Shown one piece after another: positions 26,688-35,740 of a stretch of DNA of 64,000 nt; positions within the stretch are counted from its first letter, which is position 1; each line of letters starts with the position of its first letter. Both the position numbers and the translations under genes were made by a program. Under the pieces are notes generated by a model. It saw only the letters and a list, made by a program, of their open reading frames with translations, searched no databases and was not told the DNA's origin. Source of the stretch: G963422745 sp963422745 (GTDB lineage Bacteria > Actinomycetota > Acidimicrobiia > Acidimicrobiales > Aldehydirespiratoraceae); contig OY730477.1 in NCBI GenBank assembly GCA_963422745.1, positions 1,054,001 through 1,118,000 on the forward strand, read 5' to 3'.

Positions 26688-27361
26688 CTACTGGCCATCG
26701 GCGTCCGAGGGCAGGACCCCTCGATGGCGGCGAGGAACCGGTGCATCCTCGATGAGGGATTGTTGTGAGGAAACAGCGTTCCATCGCTGTCGTGCTTCAC
26801 GTCCAGCGCTGCGGCGCGGTCGGCGGCCGCCTGCCGCTTGGGCATGTACAGCTCCGGCACCAGCCCTTTGTCACATGCTCCGTCATATGCGCTGCGGAGC
26901 TTCAGCGCGGCCGGATTGTCGAGCCATCTCGCATGTTCGCAGAAGTGGAGCGCGAGCCACAGCTCGAAGTTCGGGTTCGAGACCGCGACCCGCACGTCAG
27001 ACCGGCTCGCCAGGTCGATCGCCTCCCGTAGCTCGGGGTGGTTGCGCTGCCACTCGACATCGAAGATGCACCAGACCTCGTCGATTTCGGCTTCCTCGTC
27101 GGTGGCGCGCCTCCGTGCCTCGGCCGCAGCCGCAACCAATGTCATTGGAACTGAACCGGCCGATCCCATGTCGATCTTGATCTCGACGGCGGCCTCGGCC
27201 CGGATCGATGGCTCCCGCCGAAGGGCACTGAGGTACTCCGGTTCGGTGCGGACTCCTTCACAGAAGACGAGGAACGTGCGCTTGGGTGGCCGAGTTGCCC
27301 GTGATCGCCGCAACGAGGAGCTGCGCTCGCGCCTCCCCGACGGTTTGGGCGTTCGAGCCAT
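26627..27361 (-). CDS. RloB-family (AbiLii-like) effector
   Basis: 244 residues from ATG 27361, which overlaps the ATPase stop by one base (TGATG). Conserved blocks are FLVFCEGVRTEPEYL (39-53 region), VWCIFDVEW, SNPNFELWLALHF and PHNNPSSRMHRF. The acidic residues in CEG and FDVE fit a Toprim-like nuclease core, the presumed toxic activity. The last 30 residues (after AAIEG) have no counterpart in the sister gene and are encoded antisense to the subtilase remnant; they were probably acquired when that fragment was joined here. Coupled to the ATPase gene upstream. Confidence 0.85.
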   Translation of the reverse strand: MARTPKPSGRRERSSSLRRSRATRPPKRTFLVFCEGVRTEPEYLSALRREPSIRAEAAVEIKIDMGSAGSVPMTLVAAAAEARRRATDEEAEIDEVWCIFDVEWQRNHPELREAIDLASRSDVRVAVSNPNFELWLALHFCEHARWLDNPAALKLRSAYDGACDKGLVPELYMPKRQAAADRAAALDVKHDSDGTLFPHNNPSSRMHRFLAAIEGSCPRTPMASSQTSIATASVGTWSSTATGA

Positions 27362-28647
27362 CAATCCAGCGCAGTCGCCAGGCCAAGCGCACGGCGAAGG
27401 CGGGCCTGGTCGAGTTCAGGTACTGCGCCGAAGCGCCCTTGGAGGTAGGCCTTCTCCAGGTTCGTGGAGCGCCTGACGCGCTCGCCGCGGTAGTCAGCGA
27501 GCGCTGTCAATGTCGTCGCCCCATTCGCCGACTTCTCGGTCAACCAGACTTCGTCGCGGTTGAGCACGCTGAGCAGGCTCGTGTCGTGGGTGGTAAAGAT
27601 CAGCTGAGCGCCGCGTGGGTTCGTGGCCGGGTCTTGGAAGAGCTCGAGCAGCCGGGCCGAGAGTCGTGGGTGAAGGCTGGAGTCGATCTCGTCGAAGAGA
27701 AACGGTTGGCCGTTCTCCAGGGCGAGCAGTGCCGGTCCGATGAGACGGAACCAGGTCTGTGTTCCTTCGGACTCCTCGTCGAGCTCGAACGCCACCGAGC
27801 CGCTAGCGCTGCCATGCACGAGCTGAATCCGTCTGCGGCCGCGGAACTCGTCTGGGTCGTCTTCAACGATCCGGACGTCGTCGATACCGAGGTCGGCGAA
27901 ACGCAATAGAGCGAGAGCAGAGTCGGCGGCACGGGTTCGCCATGAGTGCTCGTCCTCGATGAGCTGTTGTTGCCGGTGGTCCATCTTGTGGTCGAACAAG
28001 CGGGCGGTAGACGAGAACGGCACCGGCCCGCCGCCAGCGAAGCGTCGGCCTGGCCAGTGGCGGCCGCGCACCCCGTGGGTGCTGAACCGGGAAACCGATC
28101 GCGCCACTGCTGCGATGTCACGGTCCCCGTATCGGCTTGCCGCGGACAGTGCGAGCGTCGTCGGCGTCAGGAGCTCTCGAGTCCCGCCTTGGCCCTCGAC
28201 GCCGCGGCGAAAGCTGATCTCCATGTTCTTGTCGCGCTTGAAGATCATACGGCGACGACGCTCGGGGAAGCTGTGGAGACTCTCATGGAGGATCCGCTCA
28301 CCATCGACTTTGAGGCGATACTCGTAGCGGATGTTGTCGACCATGAGATCGAGATCGAACCAGGATGGCTTAACGTGCGCGTTTTCGAATCGGTGTGGTT
28401 CTCGTGGGACGAAGTCTTCCCACTGCCACAATGACGTGGCGACCGCGCGAGACAGCCATGCGAGGGCTTCCAGGATGTTGGACTTGCCAGAGGCATTTGG
28501 GCCGTATATCCCGGCCACGGTCAGCACTTCTTCGGCGAGACGGTCGAAGCTCCTTGTGGCAGCGCGACCCTCGTCGATTGCGATGAGGGAAAGTTCTACA
28601 GGCTCCAGCACTGAGCGATGGTTTGATACAGCGAACCTCAAGAGCAT
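27361..28647 (-). CDS. AAA-family ATPase of an RloA/AbiLi-like defence pair
   Basis: 428 residues, roughly two-thirds identical by eye to the ATPase at 21029-22357. Walker A is GPNASGKSN (49-57), signature-like LDEESEGTQTWF, Walker B PFLFDEIDSS and H-loop TTHDTS. It ends LGLATALD-TGA, the TGA overlapping the RloB start. Together with RloB it forms the intact copy of the pair. This type of ATPase-effector pair is known from abortive infection against phage; the trigger here is unknown. Confidence 0.88.
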   Translation of the reverse strand: MLLRFAVSNHRSVLEPVELSLIAIDEGRAATRSFDRLAEEVLTVAGIYGPNASGKSNILEALAWLSRAVATSLWQWEDFVPREPHRFENAHVKPSWFDLDLMVDNIRYEYRLKVDGERILHESLHSFPERRRRMIFKRDKNMEISFRRGVEGQGGTRELLTPTTLALSAASRYGDRDIAAVARSVSRFSTHGVRGRHWPGRRFAGGGPVPFSSTARLFDHKMDHRQQQLIEDEHSWRTRAADSALALLRFADLGIDDVRIVEDDPDEFRGRRRIQLVHGSASGSVAFELDEESEGTQTWFRLIGPALLALENGQPFLFDEIDSSLHPRLSARLLELFQDPATNPRGAQLIFTTHDTSLLSVLNRDEVWLTEKSANGATTLTALADYRGERVRRSTNLEKAYLQGRFGAVPELDQARLRRALGLATALD

Positions 28648-28998
28648 CGCAGGCCCTTTCTTGACACCTAATGTGCAGTCTCACTTTACTCTACGTCAGA
28701 AGTCGACGAATCTTGAATCAGAAACGCAGATCTGTGCCTGTTAGGGTACGCCAGGCTACGAGCCTTTGGCGAGGTGAAGCTGCCGTCGAGGCGTTACATC
28801 GCTGCAGCGGTGGGAGCCGCGGCGTTGAGGCCCAGATCGCACCGCAGCCACTGGAATGCCGCTCGGTTGTCGTCTGTGCCGCCCGCACGGCTTTCGCGAG
28901 TTCTACCAGTTCTGCAACGGCTGCTCCGCTGTGCACGTCATGTATGGATCGGCCCGCGGGTCGGCGCCGCCGAAGCGCGAATGTGGGCAACCTGAGTG
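28648..28998. other. Intergenic, no gene supported
   Basis: 350 bp between the ATPase start and the antitoxin remnant. Frames are Arg/Ser/Pro-rich shadows. Confidence 0.5.
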
Positions 28999-29393
28999 TT
29001 AGCTCTCGTCGCCAACTAGGAGCTGGATCGGCGCCGATTCGGGGAAGGTGGCGACGAGTTGGAGTTCGCCGCCTGCTGCTTAATGAAGGACCGCAACGTC
29101 GACAACAACATGTCGCTGCGCCGCTCAAGCCTCGAGACCTCGGACTGATCCATCTCGAGCAGCTCGCTGATCGTGGTCTGCGTGAGCTGCTTCGCCTTTC
29201 GGACCTGAGCCAAGGTCGCTTGATGTTCACGGATCTGGGCCAGCGCGGAGTTGAGGGCTTCTTGGGCTGGCGGGTCATCGGCGATGCGCTCGAAGTGTCG
29301 GTCTGGCCTGTCATCTTGCGCCCAGTCGGCGTCGGTGACCTCGTCGAGTCCCTGATCATCAACCGGGATCCTGGATCTGTTCTTTGCAGTCAT
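28999..29393 (-). pseudogene. HigA-like XRE antitoxin, frameshifted near the C-terminus
   Basis: ATG 29393 follows a strong GAGGAGG. The protein reads MTAKNRSRIPVDD, an N-terminal linker, then an XRE domain (VRKAKQLTQTTISELLEMDQSEVSRLERRSDMLLSTLRSFI). A one-base slip near 29085 sends the frame into Ser/Pro/Arg residues; the other frame continues AGGELQLVATFPESAPIQLL, the expected family ending, and stops at 28999. No RelE/HigB toxin lies on either side. The shortened product could still bind DNA, so this is a possible orphan regulator. Confidence 0.78.
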
Positions 29394-29540
29394 CGTTTGC
29401 CTCCTCGTCTGATGATGGGTTTGAAGCCCGGATTGTGCTGGCACCAGTGATCGACCCGCACCCGAGCGCTCGGGAACGAGCATCACCGGCGGTGACGGCC
29501 AGGCTTCGATTCTTGCTGGACCGGGCGTACAATTGAGACG

Positions 29541-29768
29541 ATGACGGTAACGCTTGAACTTTCGGACGAAGCGCTCGCTCGGCTCAATGCTGAGGCGAAC
29601 CGTCGCGGCGTCACTCTTGACGAGTTGGTCGCTGAACTCGCAGCGAAGCTGCCCCGAACCTTGGCAGATGGCCGCAGGTTGAGCTTTGTCGGGATCGGGT
29701 ATTCAACCTCGGGTCGCTCGGCCGCTGAGGCGGATGAGATGTTGGTGGAGGGTTTCGGGCGCGACTGA
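29541..29768 (+). CDS. VapB-type antitoxin
   Basis: 75 residues. The N-terminal half (TVTLELSDEALARLNAEANRRGVTLDELV) is a ribbon-helix-helix-like DNA-binding segment; the C-terminal half (RRLSFVGIGYSTSGRSAAEADEML) matches the toxin-wrapping tails of VapB proteins. Its stop is 3 nt from the PIN toxin start (TGAtcgATG). It would neutralise the toxin and repress the operon. Confidence 0.88.
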   Translation: MTVTLELSDEALARLNAEANRRGVTLDELVAELAAKLPRTLADGRRLSFVGIGYSTSGRSAAEADEMLVEGFGRD

Positions 29769-29771
29769 TCG

Positions 29772-30182
29772 ATGCTGGTTCTCGACACGGGGATCCTTCT
29801 GGCCGCGGCCGACAACGCCGATCGTGACCACGACGCGTGCGCAGCGCTGATTGCTGGTGAGTCGGGCCCGCTGGTGGCGTCACCGCTCGTGATCGCGGAG
29901 ACGGCGTACCTGGTTGGTCGTCAGCTCGGAGCCGCGGCCGAGGCCACGTTCATGAGGGCGGTCGCTGATGGGGAGATCATCATGGAGACCCTCAGGCTGG
30001 AGGATCTGCGCCGGACCGCGGACCTGGTTGATCGGTATGCCGATCTCGGGCTTGGCGCTACCGACGCGAGCGTGGTCGCGCTCGCGGAGCGGCATGGCCA
30101 GAGCCGGATCGCTACGCTTGACCGTCGACACTTCAGCGTCGTGCGGTCCGTCTCAGGAGCTTCATTCAAGCTGGTTCCCTGA
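29772..30182 (+). CDS. VapC-type PIN-domain RNase toxin
   Basis: 136 residues with the PIN acidic residues in order: Asp5 (VLDTGILLAA), Glu (VIAETAYLV), Asp (GATDASVVALAERHG) and Asp (IATLDRRHF). PIN toxins cleave RNA, often tRNA, in a Mg-dependent way and are held by VapB. Coupled to the antitoxin gene. Nothing suggests inactivation. Confidence 0.9.
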   Translation: MLVLDTGILLAAADNADRDHDACAALIAGESGPLVASPLVIAETAYLVGRQLGAAAEATFMRAVADGEIIMETLRLEDLRRTADLVDRYADLGLGATDASVVALAERHGQSRIATLDRRHFSVVRSVSGASFKLVP

Positions 30183-30279
30183 CCGAGTTCTCCGCCCTGA
30201 GAGATCAAGTCGCGGCGACAGGATCTCACACGCCTGCGCCCCACACTGATCTTTCGGCTGGCCTGATCGCCACGGAGGT

Positions 30280-30450
30280 GACAACCCCAAGGTGCGAGAT
30301 GTCCAACACCGCGCCCACGGCCGGGACAGATCCGCAGAGGGTGGACTCGGCCCTTGAAGAACGAGACGGTCGATGAGCCGCTTTTGACATCAAGAACTCA
30401 AATCGCTCGGGGTGATCCTGTCGATTGAAAAAGCGATCGGTCCTTGCGCC
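30280..30450 (+). pseudogene. N-terminal remnant of an IetS-like subtilase
   Basis: Across frames this reads KVRDVQHRAHG, VDSALEERDGR-stop-AAFDIK, then a stretch nearly identical at DNA level to 33090-33135 of the intact subtilase (AGATCGCTCGGGGTGATC type block). The aligned intact protein is KVREVERRAHG ... LDDALDEQDERRASFDVEELRSLGVILSIE. It is broken by indels and a stop. Its 3' part lies antisense under the end of the Fic gene. Confidence 0.8.
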
Positions 30451-31718
30451 GGGCGTTGCGGTACGAGACGGACAGGTCGGCCGCTCCTGGTATCGCCCGT
30501 TGGGCTGGAAAGCGCCTGCTCGAGACCGGTGAACAGATCGAGCACCGCGGTCGCCTCGAAGACCCGGTAGCGCTGCCGGCCGATGTTGCGTTGCCGCAGC
30601 ACACCTACCTCGGCCAAGGCGTTGACAGCGTCAGTTGTGCGCGCCTTGGACCGTCCGATTAGCTTGCGGGCTGACTCCACGGTGACGATCGGTGCGCCCG
30701 GCAAGACTCTCAGCAGCAAGTCGGTGCTTGAGTTGGCTCGGATACGGCCGAGTTTCGAACGCCAGGTTGCGGTGATCTCGTTGATGTCGCCGCTGTAATC
30801 CTCGGCGTCTCGACAGGCTCGGCTCGTGGCGGTGGCGAACATGTGTAGCCACTCAACCGCAGCAGCGGACCGTTCGGCGCTGTCGGGATCGCTGAGGTGA
30901 CGGAACGTCATCAGGCCGTGGACGTAGTCGTCGAACCACGTTGCCAGAACAAGGCTGATCGGCGGCACGAAGGTAGGTGCGAGGCCCCGGCGTCGGAGAA
31001 CGACGTGGATCAGCGCTCGGCCAGTACGACCGTTGCCGTCGGCGAAGGGGTGGAGAGTCTCGAACTGGGCGTGGGCGATGGCGGCTTGGACGAGAGGGGA
31101 GTGGTCGTCGCCATTGACGTAGTCGAGGAGGTCCGCCAGCAGGTCTGGGAGGTACTCCGGGGGTGGCGGGACGAAGGCTGCGCTGCACGGGTTGAACGAG
31201 CTTCCGCCGATCCAGTTCTGCTCTTCTCGGACCACGCCACCAAGCTCGGGGGTGGGGGAGTTGTCCATCAACGTGCGGTGGACCGCCAACAGGTCGCCAA
31301 GCCCGAACCGGTCGGTGCTCGCGGCGAGTTCGACTGCCGACTCCATCGCGGCGATGTTGCCGATCACCTCGACCGCGACGCGGTCGTCGGCGTCGCCTCC
31401 GAGTGCGATAGCGGCCTCGGCTCGGGCGAGTCGGCGGGCCGCGACCTCCAGGCCTTCGATCTTGGAAGATCCGACAGACTCGGCGCGGAGAAGGAACCGG
31501 GCCAGACCCTCGAGGCTCACATAAGTCGTGCCAGCGTCGTTCAGTGCCCGCACCGCGGCTTCGGCGTCGGCGATGTCGGCGGCGACGCCGCCGGAGATCG
31601 ATAGGTCCCAGCCTCCAAGGGAGTCGGCGATGTACGCGTCGTAGTTGCAGCCGCGGCGATCTCGTCGATTCATCCCGTCAAAGTTCGCGTACCAGCGCTT
31701 CCGTAAATGTGAAGCCAT
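30390..31718 (-). CDS. Fic-family protein (class II)
   Basis: 442 residues. The catalytic motif HPFADGNGRTGR (223-234, His223) is complete, and an N-terminal inhibitory motif SSKIEG (84-89, Glu88) marks an autoinhibited class II Fic enzyme. Such enzymes AMPylate protein targets. A C-terminal winged-helix part (ARKLIGRSKARTTDAVNAL) follows. GAGGA 5 nt before ATG 31718 sets the start. The final residues (PIAFSIDRITPSDLSS) are antisense to the subtilase remnant and are probably not native to the family. A 17-bp palindrome lies just upstream. Confidence 0.88.
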   Translation of the reverse strand: MASHLRKRWYANFDGMNRRDRRGCNYDAYIADSLGGWDLSISGGVAADIADAEAAVRALNDAGTTYVSLEGLARFLLRAESVGSSKIEGLEVAARRLARAEAAIALGGDADDRVAVEVIGNIAAMESAVELAASTDRFGLGDLLAVHRTLMDNSPTPELGGVVREEQNWIGGSSFNPCSAAFVPPPPEYLPDLLADLLDYVNGDDHSPLVQAAIAHAQFETLHPFADGNGRTGRALIHVVLRRRGLAPTFVPPISLVLATWFDDYVHGLMTFRHLSDPDSAERSAAAVEWLHMFATATSRACRDAEDYSGDINEITATWRSKLGRIRANSSTDLLLRVLPGAPIVTVESARKLIGRSKARTTDAVNALAEVGVLRQRNIGRQRYRVFEATAVLDLFTGLEQALSSPTGDTRSGRPVRLVPQRPAQGPIAFSIDRITPSDLSS

Positions 31719-31733
31719 GAGTCCTCTAAGTAT

Positions 31734-31750
31734 CGGTTAAATTTTAACCG
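31734..31750. promoter_or_regulatory. 17-bp palindromic operator before fic
   Basis: CGGTTAA-att-TTAACCG is symmetric and lies 16 bp upstream of the Fic start. It overlaps the likely promoter region, so a repressor, perhaps the Fic protein's own winged helix, may bind here. Confidence 0.65.
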
Positions 31751-31926
31751 TAACTTAGATCTGACCGAAGTCAACGGTTCTTGAAGCTCGCGCTGGTAGC
31801 TCCCTCGCCGTCCAGCGACTCACCGGCATCGGTGATGCAGCATCGAGATGTCGCCGTGTCTCGGTCGCGAATCGGGAATCGTCCTAGGACGGGAATCGCT
31901 CTAGGATTGGTGTAGAGGAACTCGCC

Positions 31927-32895
31927 ATGTCAGCGACAGCGGACCACTTCAAGGCACTCGTCAAGAGCCACGGCTCGGGCGACGACCAAGCCTTCTACGC
32001 AGTCGCGCTCCAAGTCGCCGCCAAAGCGGCACGCCAAGGCCACCACCGATTCGCAGCCGACGTGAAGTCGCTCGTCGAGGTCGGCAAGGCAAAGACCGCA
32101 CCGAGCCCAGTTACCGCGATCGCGCAACCTCGTGGTGAACTCGCCGACCTTGTCGTCGCCTCATACCCCGAGACCGGTCTTGGGGACCTTGTCGCTCCTA
32201 GCGAGTTGAGCGACTCGCTCGCGCATGTCATCGCTGAGCAACGACAACGTCACTCGCTCATGGATCAGGGATTCAATCCGGTCTACCGGCTTCTTCTCGA
32301 GGGTCCTCCCGGTACTGGGAAGACTATGACCGCCGGTGTCCTTGCTCATGAGTTGGATCTCCCGCTTCTCGCCATTCGACTCGACGGGCTTCTCTCGAAG
32401 TACCTCGGTGAGACGGCCTCCAAACTACGAGTCCTGTTCGACGCAGTCGCGTCCCAGCGAGCGGTCTACCTTTTCGATGAGTTCGACGCTCTTGGCGCGG
32501 ACCGAGCTGGCAACGACGTAGGCGAAGCACGCCGCATCCTGAACTCCTTCCTGCTTTTCATCGAAAACGTCGGTCCGGAGAGCATCGTGGTCGCCGCCAC
32601 GAACCATCGCTCGATCCTCGACCGCGCTCTTTTTCGTAGGTTCGACATGGTCCTTACCTACTCGTTGCCCAACGAGGACGAAGCGGTTGCCGTCCTCAAG
32701 ACGCGCCTCGGAAATCTTGGCCGCAAGATAGGTTGGAAGACCGTCCGCAAACACACCGACGGCTTCAGCCACGCCGAACTGGTCAAGGCCGCCGAGACCG
32801 CAGCGAAACACACACTGCTGGCCAGCGAACAGCGGATCATGACGGCCACCCTCGCCGGTGCGCTCGAGGAGCGCCGCAACACGGCCAGTGGCTGA
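31927..32895 (+). CDS. AAA+ ATPase of an IetAS-like pair
   Basis: 322 residues: an N-terminal helical part (1-90), then a classical AAA+ core with Walker A GPPGTGKT (126-133), the pore-like KYLGETASKLR, Walker B VYLFDEFDAL (Asp184, Glu185), sensor 1 AATNHRS and arginine finger region RALFRRFD. The last codons overlap the subtilase gene by 8 nt (GTGGCTGA). ATPase-subtilase pairs of this kind (IetAS) are known as plasmid-stability toxin-antitoxin modules and as phage defence. The ATPase probably restrains or triggers the protease. Confidence 0.88.
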   Translation: MSATADHFKALVKSHGSGDDQAFYAVALQVAAKAARQGHHRFAADVKSLVEVGKAKTAPSPVTAIAQPRGELADLVVASYPETGLGDLVAPSELSDSLAHVIAEQRQRHSLMDQGFNPVYRLLLEGPPGTGKTMTAGVLAHELDLPLLAIRLDGLLSKYLGETASKLRVLFDAVASQRAVYLFDEFDALGADRAGNDVGEARRILNSFLLFIENVGPESIVVAATNHRSILDRALFRRFDMVLTYSLPNEDEAVAVLKTRLGNLGRKIGWKTVRKHTDGFSHAELVKAAETAAKHTLLASEQRIMTATLAGALEERRNTASG

Positions 32896-35401
32896 AGCCT
32901 TCACAGAGTTCCCTCACTTGACCGTCCGAGGACGGGTCGAAGGCCGAGCCTTTACGCGGCCCGGCCGCGGCGATGCGAAAGTCCGAGAGGTCGAGCGTCG
33001 CGCCCACGGCGAAGCAATATCTGGCCAGCTCGACGACGCGCTCGACGAACAGGATGAGCGGCGGGCCAGCTTTGACGTCGAGGAACTCAGATCGCTCGGG
33101 GTGATCCTGTCGATCGAAGGAGCGATCGGCTTCTCATTGAAACTGGAATCCCTGAACCGACGAACCCGACACGCCGAGCCCAGACCCAAGTGGATCCTGC
33201 TGAGCGTCTCGCCGCAGACTAAGACAACCTCTGAAGTCGCTCAGATCTGGATTAGCGACGAGTACCGCGCCAAGTTCCTTGAGATCTTCGAGCAATACCT
33301 GCAGGACGAGACAAAGACCGGCAAGCCGCGGAACGAAGGCCTGGTCGCGAACATCGCCCGGATTCGCTCGGCTGTGTTGCGGGACCTGTGGCAGTCCGAC
33401 GGCGAACCGCCGTCCCGGAAGACATGGTGGGAACTGTGGCTCCGGCCAGAGGCAAACGCCATCGACCTCGCGACCAGGTACGCCGACGCGATTGGTGCGA
33501 CGATCGGCGCGAAGTACCTTCGGGTGGAGAGCCGACACGTTGTCTGGATCGAGGCGCGATGGGACGACCTGTTGACCCTCCCCGGCAGTGCCGTGCCTGT
33601 CGCCGAGATCCGTGCGCCGCAGCTTGTGGACACAGTGCTCGATCTTCCATTCGACGAGCAGGTTGAGTACGCAACCGATCTTGCGGAACGGCTGATCACC
33701 TCACATGTCAACACACCGGCGGTCTGCCTTCTCGACACGGGCGTGCGTCGCACCCACTTGATGCTGGCCGCCTCGCTGGACGAAGCCGACATGCACACGG
33801 TGGTCCACGGCGGTACCGGTGATCGCAGCGGACACGGAACACGTATGGCTGGCCTCGCGCTGCTTGGGCCGCTCGGACCGCTCCTGTCGGGATCAGAGAC
33901 GGTCGAGCTGACCCACCGTCTCGAGTCGGTGAAGCTTATCCCAGATGGTGACGAGGCAAGACACGCCCCCGATTCCTATGGCATTGTCACGGCAGAGGCA
34001 ACAGCCGCACCTGAAGTCACATCTCGACGCAGTCGGGTGTTCTGCCTTCCCATCACCAGCAAACCGGACAGAGCAGGAGAACCATCCCTTTGGTCGGCAG
34101 CCGTCGACGCATTGGCCGTTGGGACCTCCGTCGGTAGGAGCGAAGCGGGCATCGACCTCATCGGGTTGCCCGAAGACGATGCCAAGCGTCTCTTCGTCGT
34201 GTCTGCCGGAAATGTCTGTCACGGATTCAGTGCCGAATACCTCGACATCTGTGACCTATCTACGATTGAGGACCCGGCGCAGTCATGGAACGCTCTCGTT
34301 GTTGGCGCCCACACCGAACTGCCCGGCATCCCAAGCGACCCCTCGTTTCATGGATGGACTGCGTTAGCTGAAGCGGGCGACTTGTCGCCCCACAGCAGAA
34401 CCGGAGTTATCGCTGGCGGAACGCAATGGCCCATCAAGCCTGACATCTGCATGGAAGGCGGCAACGTACTAACCGACGGAGCTGGTGACTTTCACGCTAT
34501 GTACCCAACTGTCTCGGTTGAAACAACGGATCGAGCGCACGACTCGGCGCTCGGAGTCGCCAACGCGACAAGCGCAGCAACTGCCCAAGCGGCCCGCCTC
34601 GCCGCGAGGGCCTCCGCTATGTATCCGTCGTACTGGCCCGAGACGATCCGAGGGTTGATGACCCACGCAGCCGAATGGACGCCGATCATGCGCAGCCGGA
34701 TCCTGGCGGAGACCGCAAAGAAGAAGCGAGAAGGGCTGCTCCGACGCTACGGATGGGGTGTCCCGACCCAGGACGCTGTCGAGAACTCGTCTCACAACGC
34801 TGTCACCATGGTTGTACAAGACACATTTGTGCCCTTCACTGGTCGAGATCACAAGATGCGCGAGTTCCGGCTGCACCAGTTGCCTTGGCCGACCGAGGTC
34901 CTGCAGCACATCGGTGAGCATGATGTCGAGCTGAGGGTGACACTTTCGTACTTCATTGAGCCGTCAGGCTCTCGACGCGGGTGGCGTCGCAGATACGCCT
35001 ATGCATCGCACGGCCTTCGGTTCGACCTTCAGCGACCAAACGAGGCGACGGCAGAGTTTGTGACGCGGGTAAACCGGGCCTCCGGGACAGAGGAAGACGG
35101 CGGCCCATCCGTGGTTGGAGACGCGAAATGGCTGATTGGCTCACAGCAACGTGATCGTGGCTCGCTCCACCAAGACATCTGGACGGGCTACGGTGCTGAA
35201 CTCGCGTCAACCGGAGGGGTCTTGGCCGTGCACGCTGTGGGCGGCTGGTGGAAGAACAACAAACGGAAGGACCGCGTCAACCTCCCCGTTCGGTACGGGT
35301 TGTTGGTTTCGCTGCGCACTGCAGCCCAAGGCGTTGACCTCTACGAGCCGATCGCTGTCGAGCTGGGCGTTTCGGCCGAGGCCGTCGCGATAGAGATCTA
35401 G
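32888..35401 (+). CDS. Subtilase (S8) of an IetAS-like pair
   Basis: 837 residues from GTG 32888, overlapping the ATPase stop; ATG 32858 is an alternative. The N-terminus (FPHLTVRGRVEGRAFTRPGRG) is typical of the pair's protease. The triad is present: Asp283 in CLLDTGVRRTH, His316 in RSGHGTRMAG and Ser562 in ANATSAAT. The C-terminal region (about 590-837) is beta-rich and ends SAEAVAIEI. No signal peptide, so it acts inside the cell. Two broken relatives lie upstream at 26454 and 30280, so this is the surviving copy. Confidence 0.88.
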   Translation: MAEAFTEFPHLTVRGRVEGRAFTRPGRGDAKVREVERRAHGEAISGQLDDALDEQDERRASFDVEELRSLGVILSIEGAIGFSLKLESLNRRTRHAEPRPKWILLSVSPQTKTTSEVAQIWISDEYRAKFLEIFEQYLQDETKTGKPRNEGLVANIARIRSAVLRDLWQSDGEPPSRKTWWELWLRPEANAIDLATRYADAIGATIGAKYLRVESRHVVWIEARWDDLLTLPGSAVPVAEIRAPQLVDTVLDLPFDEQVEYATDLAERLITSHVNTPAVCLLDTGVRRTHLMLAASLDEADMHTVVHGGTGDRSGHGTRMAGLALLGPLGPLLSGSETVELTHRLESVKLIPDGDEARHAPDSYGIVTAEATAAPEVTSRRSRVFCLPITSKPDRAGEPSLWSAAVDALAVGTSVGRSEAGIDLIGLPEDDAKRLFVVSAGNVCHGFSAEYLDICDLSTIEDPAQSWNALVVGAHTELPGIPSDPSFHGWTALAEAGDLSPHSRTGVIAGGTQWPIKPDICMEGGNVLTDGAGDFHAMYPTVSVETTDRAHDSALGVANATSAATAQAARLAARASAMYPSYWPETIRGLMTHAAEWTPIMRSRILAETAKKKREGLLRRYGWGVPTQDAVENSSHNAVTMVVQDTFVPFTGRDHKMREFRLHQLPWPTEVLQHIGEHDVELRVTLSYFIEPSGSRRGWRRRYAYASHGLRFDLQRPNEATAEFVTRVNRASGTEEDGGPSVVGDAKWLIGSQQRDRGSLHQDIWTGYGAELASTGGVLAVHAVGGWWKNNKRKDRVNLPVRYGLLVSLRTAAQGVDLYEPIAVELGVSAEAVAIEI

Positions 35402-35740
35402 CCAGGAGCGATGTTCGGGCCAATTAGCGACGTTCAGGGTAATTGGTGTGGGTATCGGGTGTGATGAGGTTAGGTGAACCGTGCGGGGGACGTTGCTGAC
35501 GGCATGACCCGACATCGCAGTGAACTCGGCTTCTTACACCAGCACGCACTTGCGACCGACAGGTACCTGTTTTCCAAACGTTGTACAGATGCTCTGGCGA
35601 CTCACCGGTGTCGAACATCCGGGGTCGCAGTTTGGCGTAGTGGTGGGAAGCTTCCCTTGGGTAGCAATGTACACTGCAAAGCGCGCCATTGACCTCACTG
35701 GCCCGGCAGCTTCAGCGGTGGGTTGCGAACCATTGAATGA
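35402..35740. other. Intergenic with a 68-bp dispersed repeat
   Basis: No gene is supported. 35521-35588 matches 39559-39625 and may be a relic of the same Abi-C-type gene. Confidence 0.5.
35521..35588. repeat. 68-bp dispersed repeat (partner at 39559-39625)
   Basis: TGAACTCGGCTTCTT...GCACTTGCGACCGACAGG...ACGTTGTACA is shared with about 90% identity by eye. In the partner it continues into Abi-C-like coding sequence; here it does not. Confidence 0.75.

Noticed and set aside
26441..26755. 104-codon plus-strand frame after the HTH gene, considered as a toxin
   Set aside because: Arg/Pro/Gly-rich; another frame over the same DNA clearly encodes the subtilase remnant.
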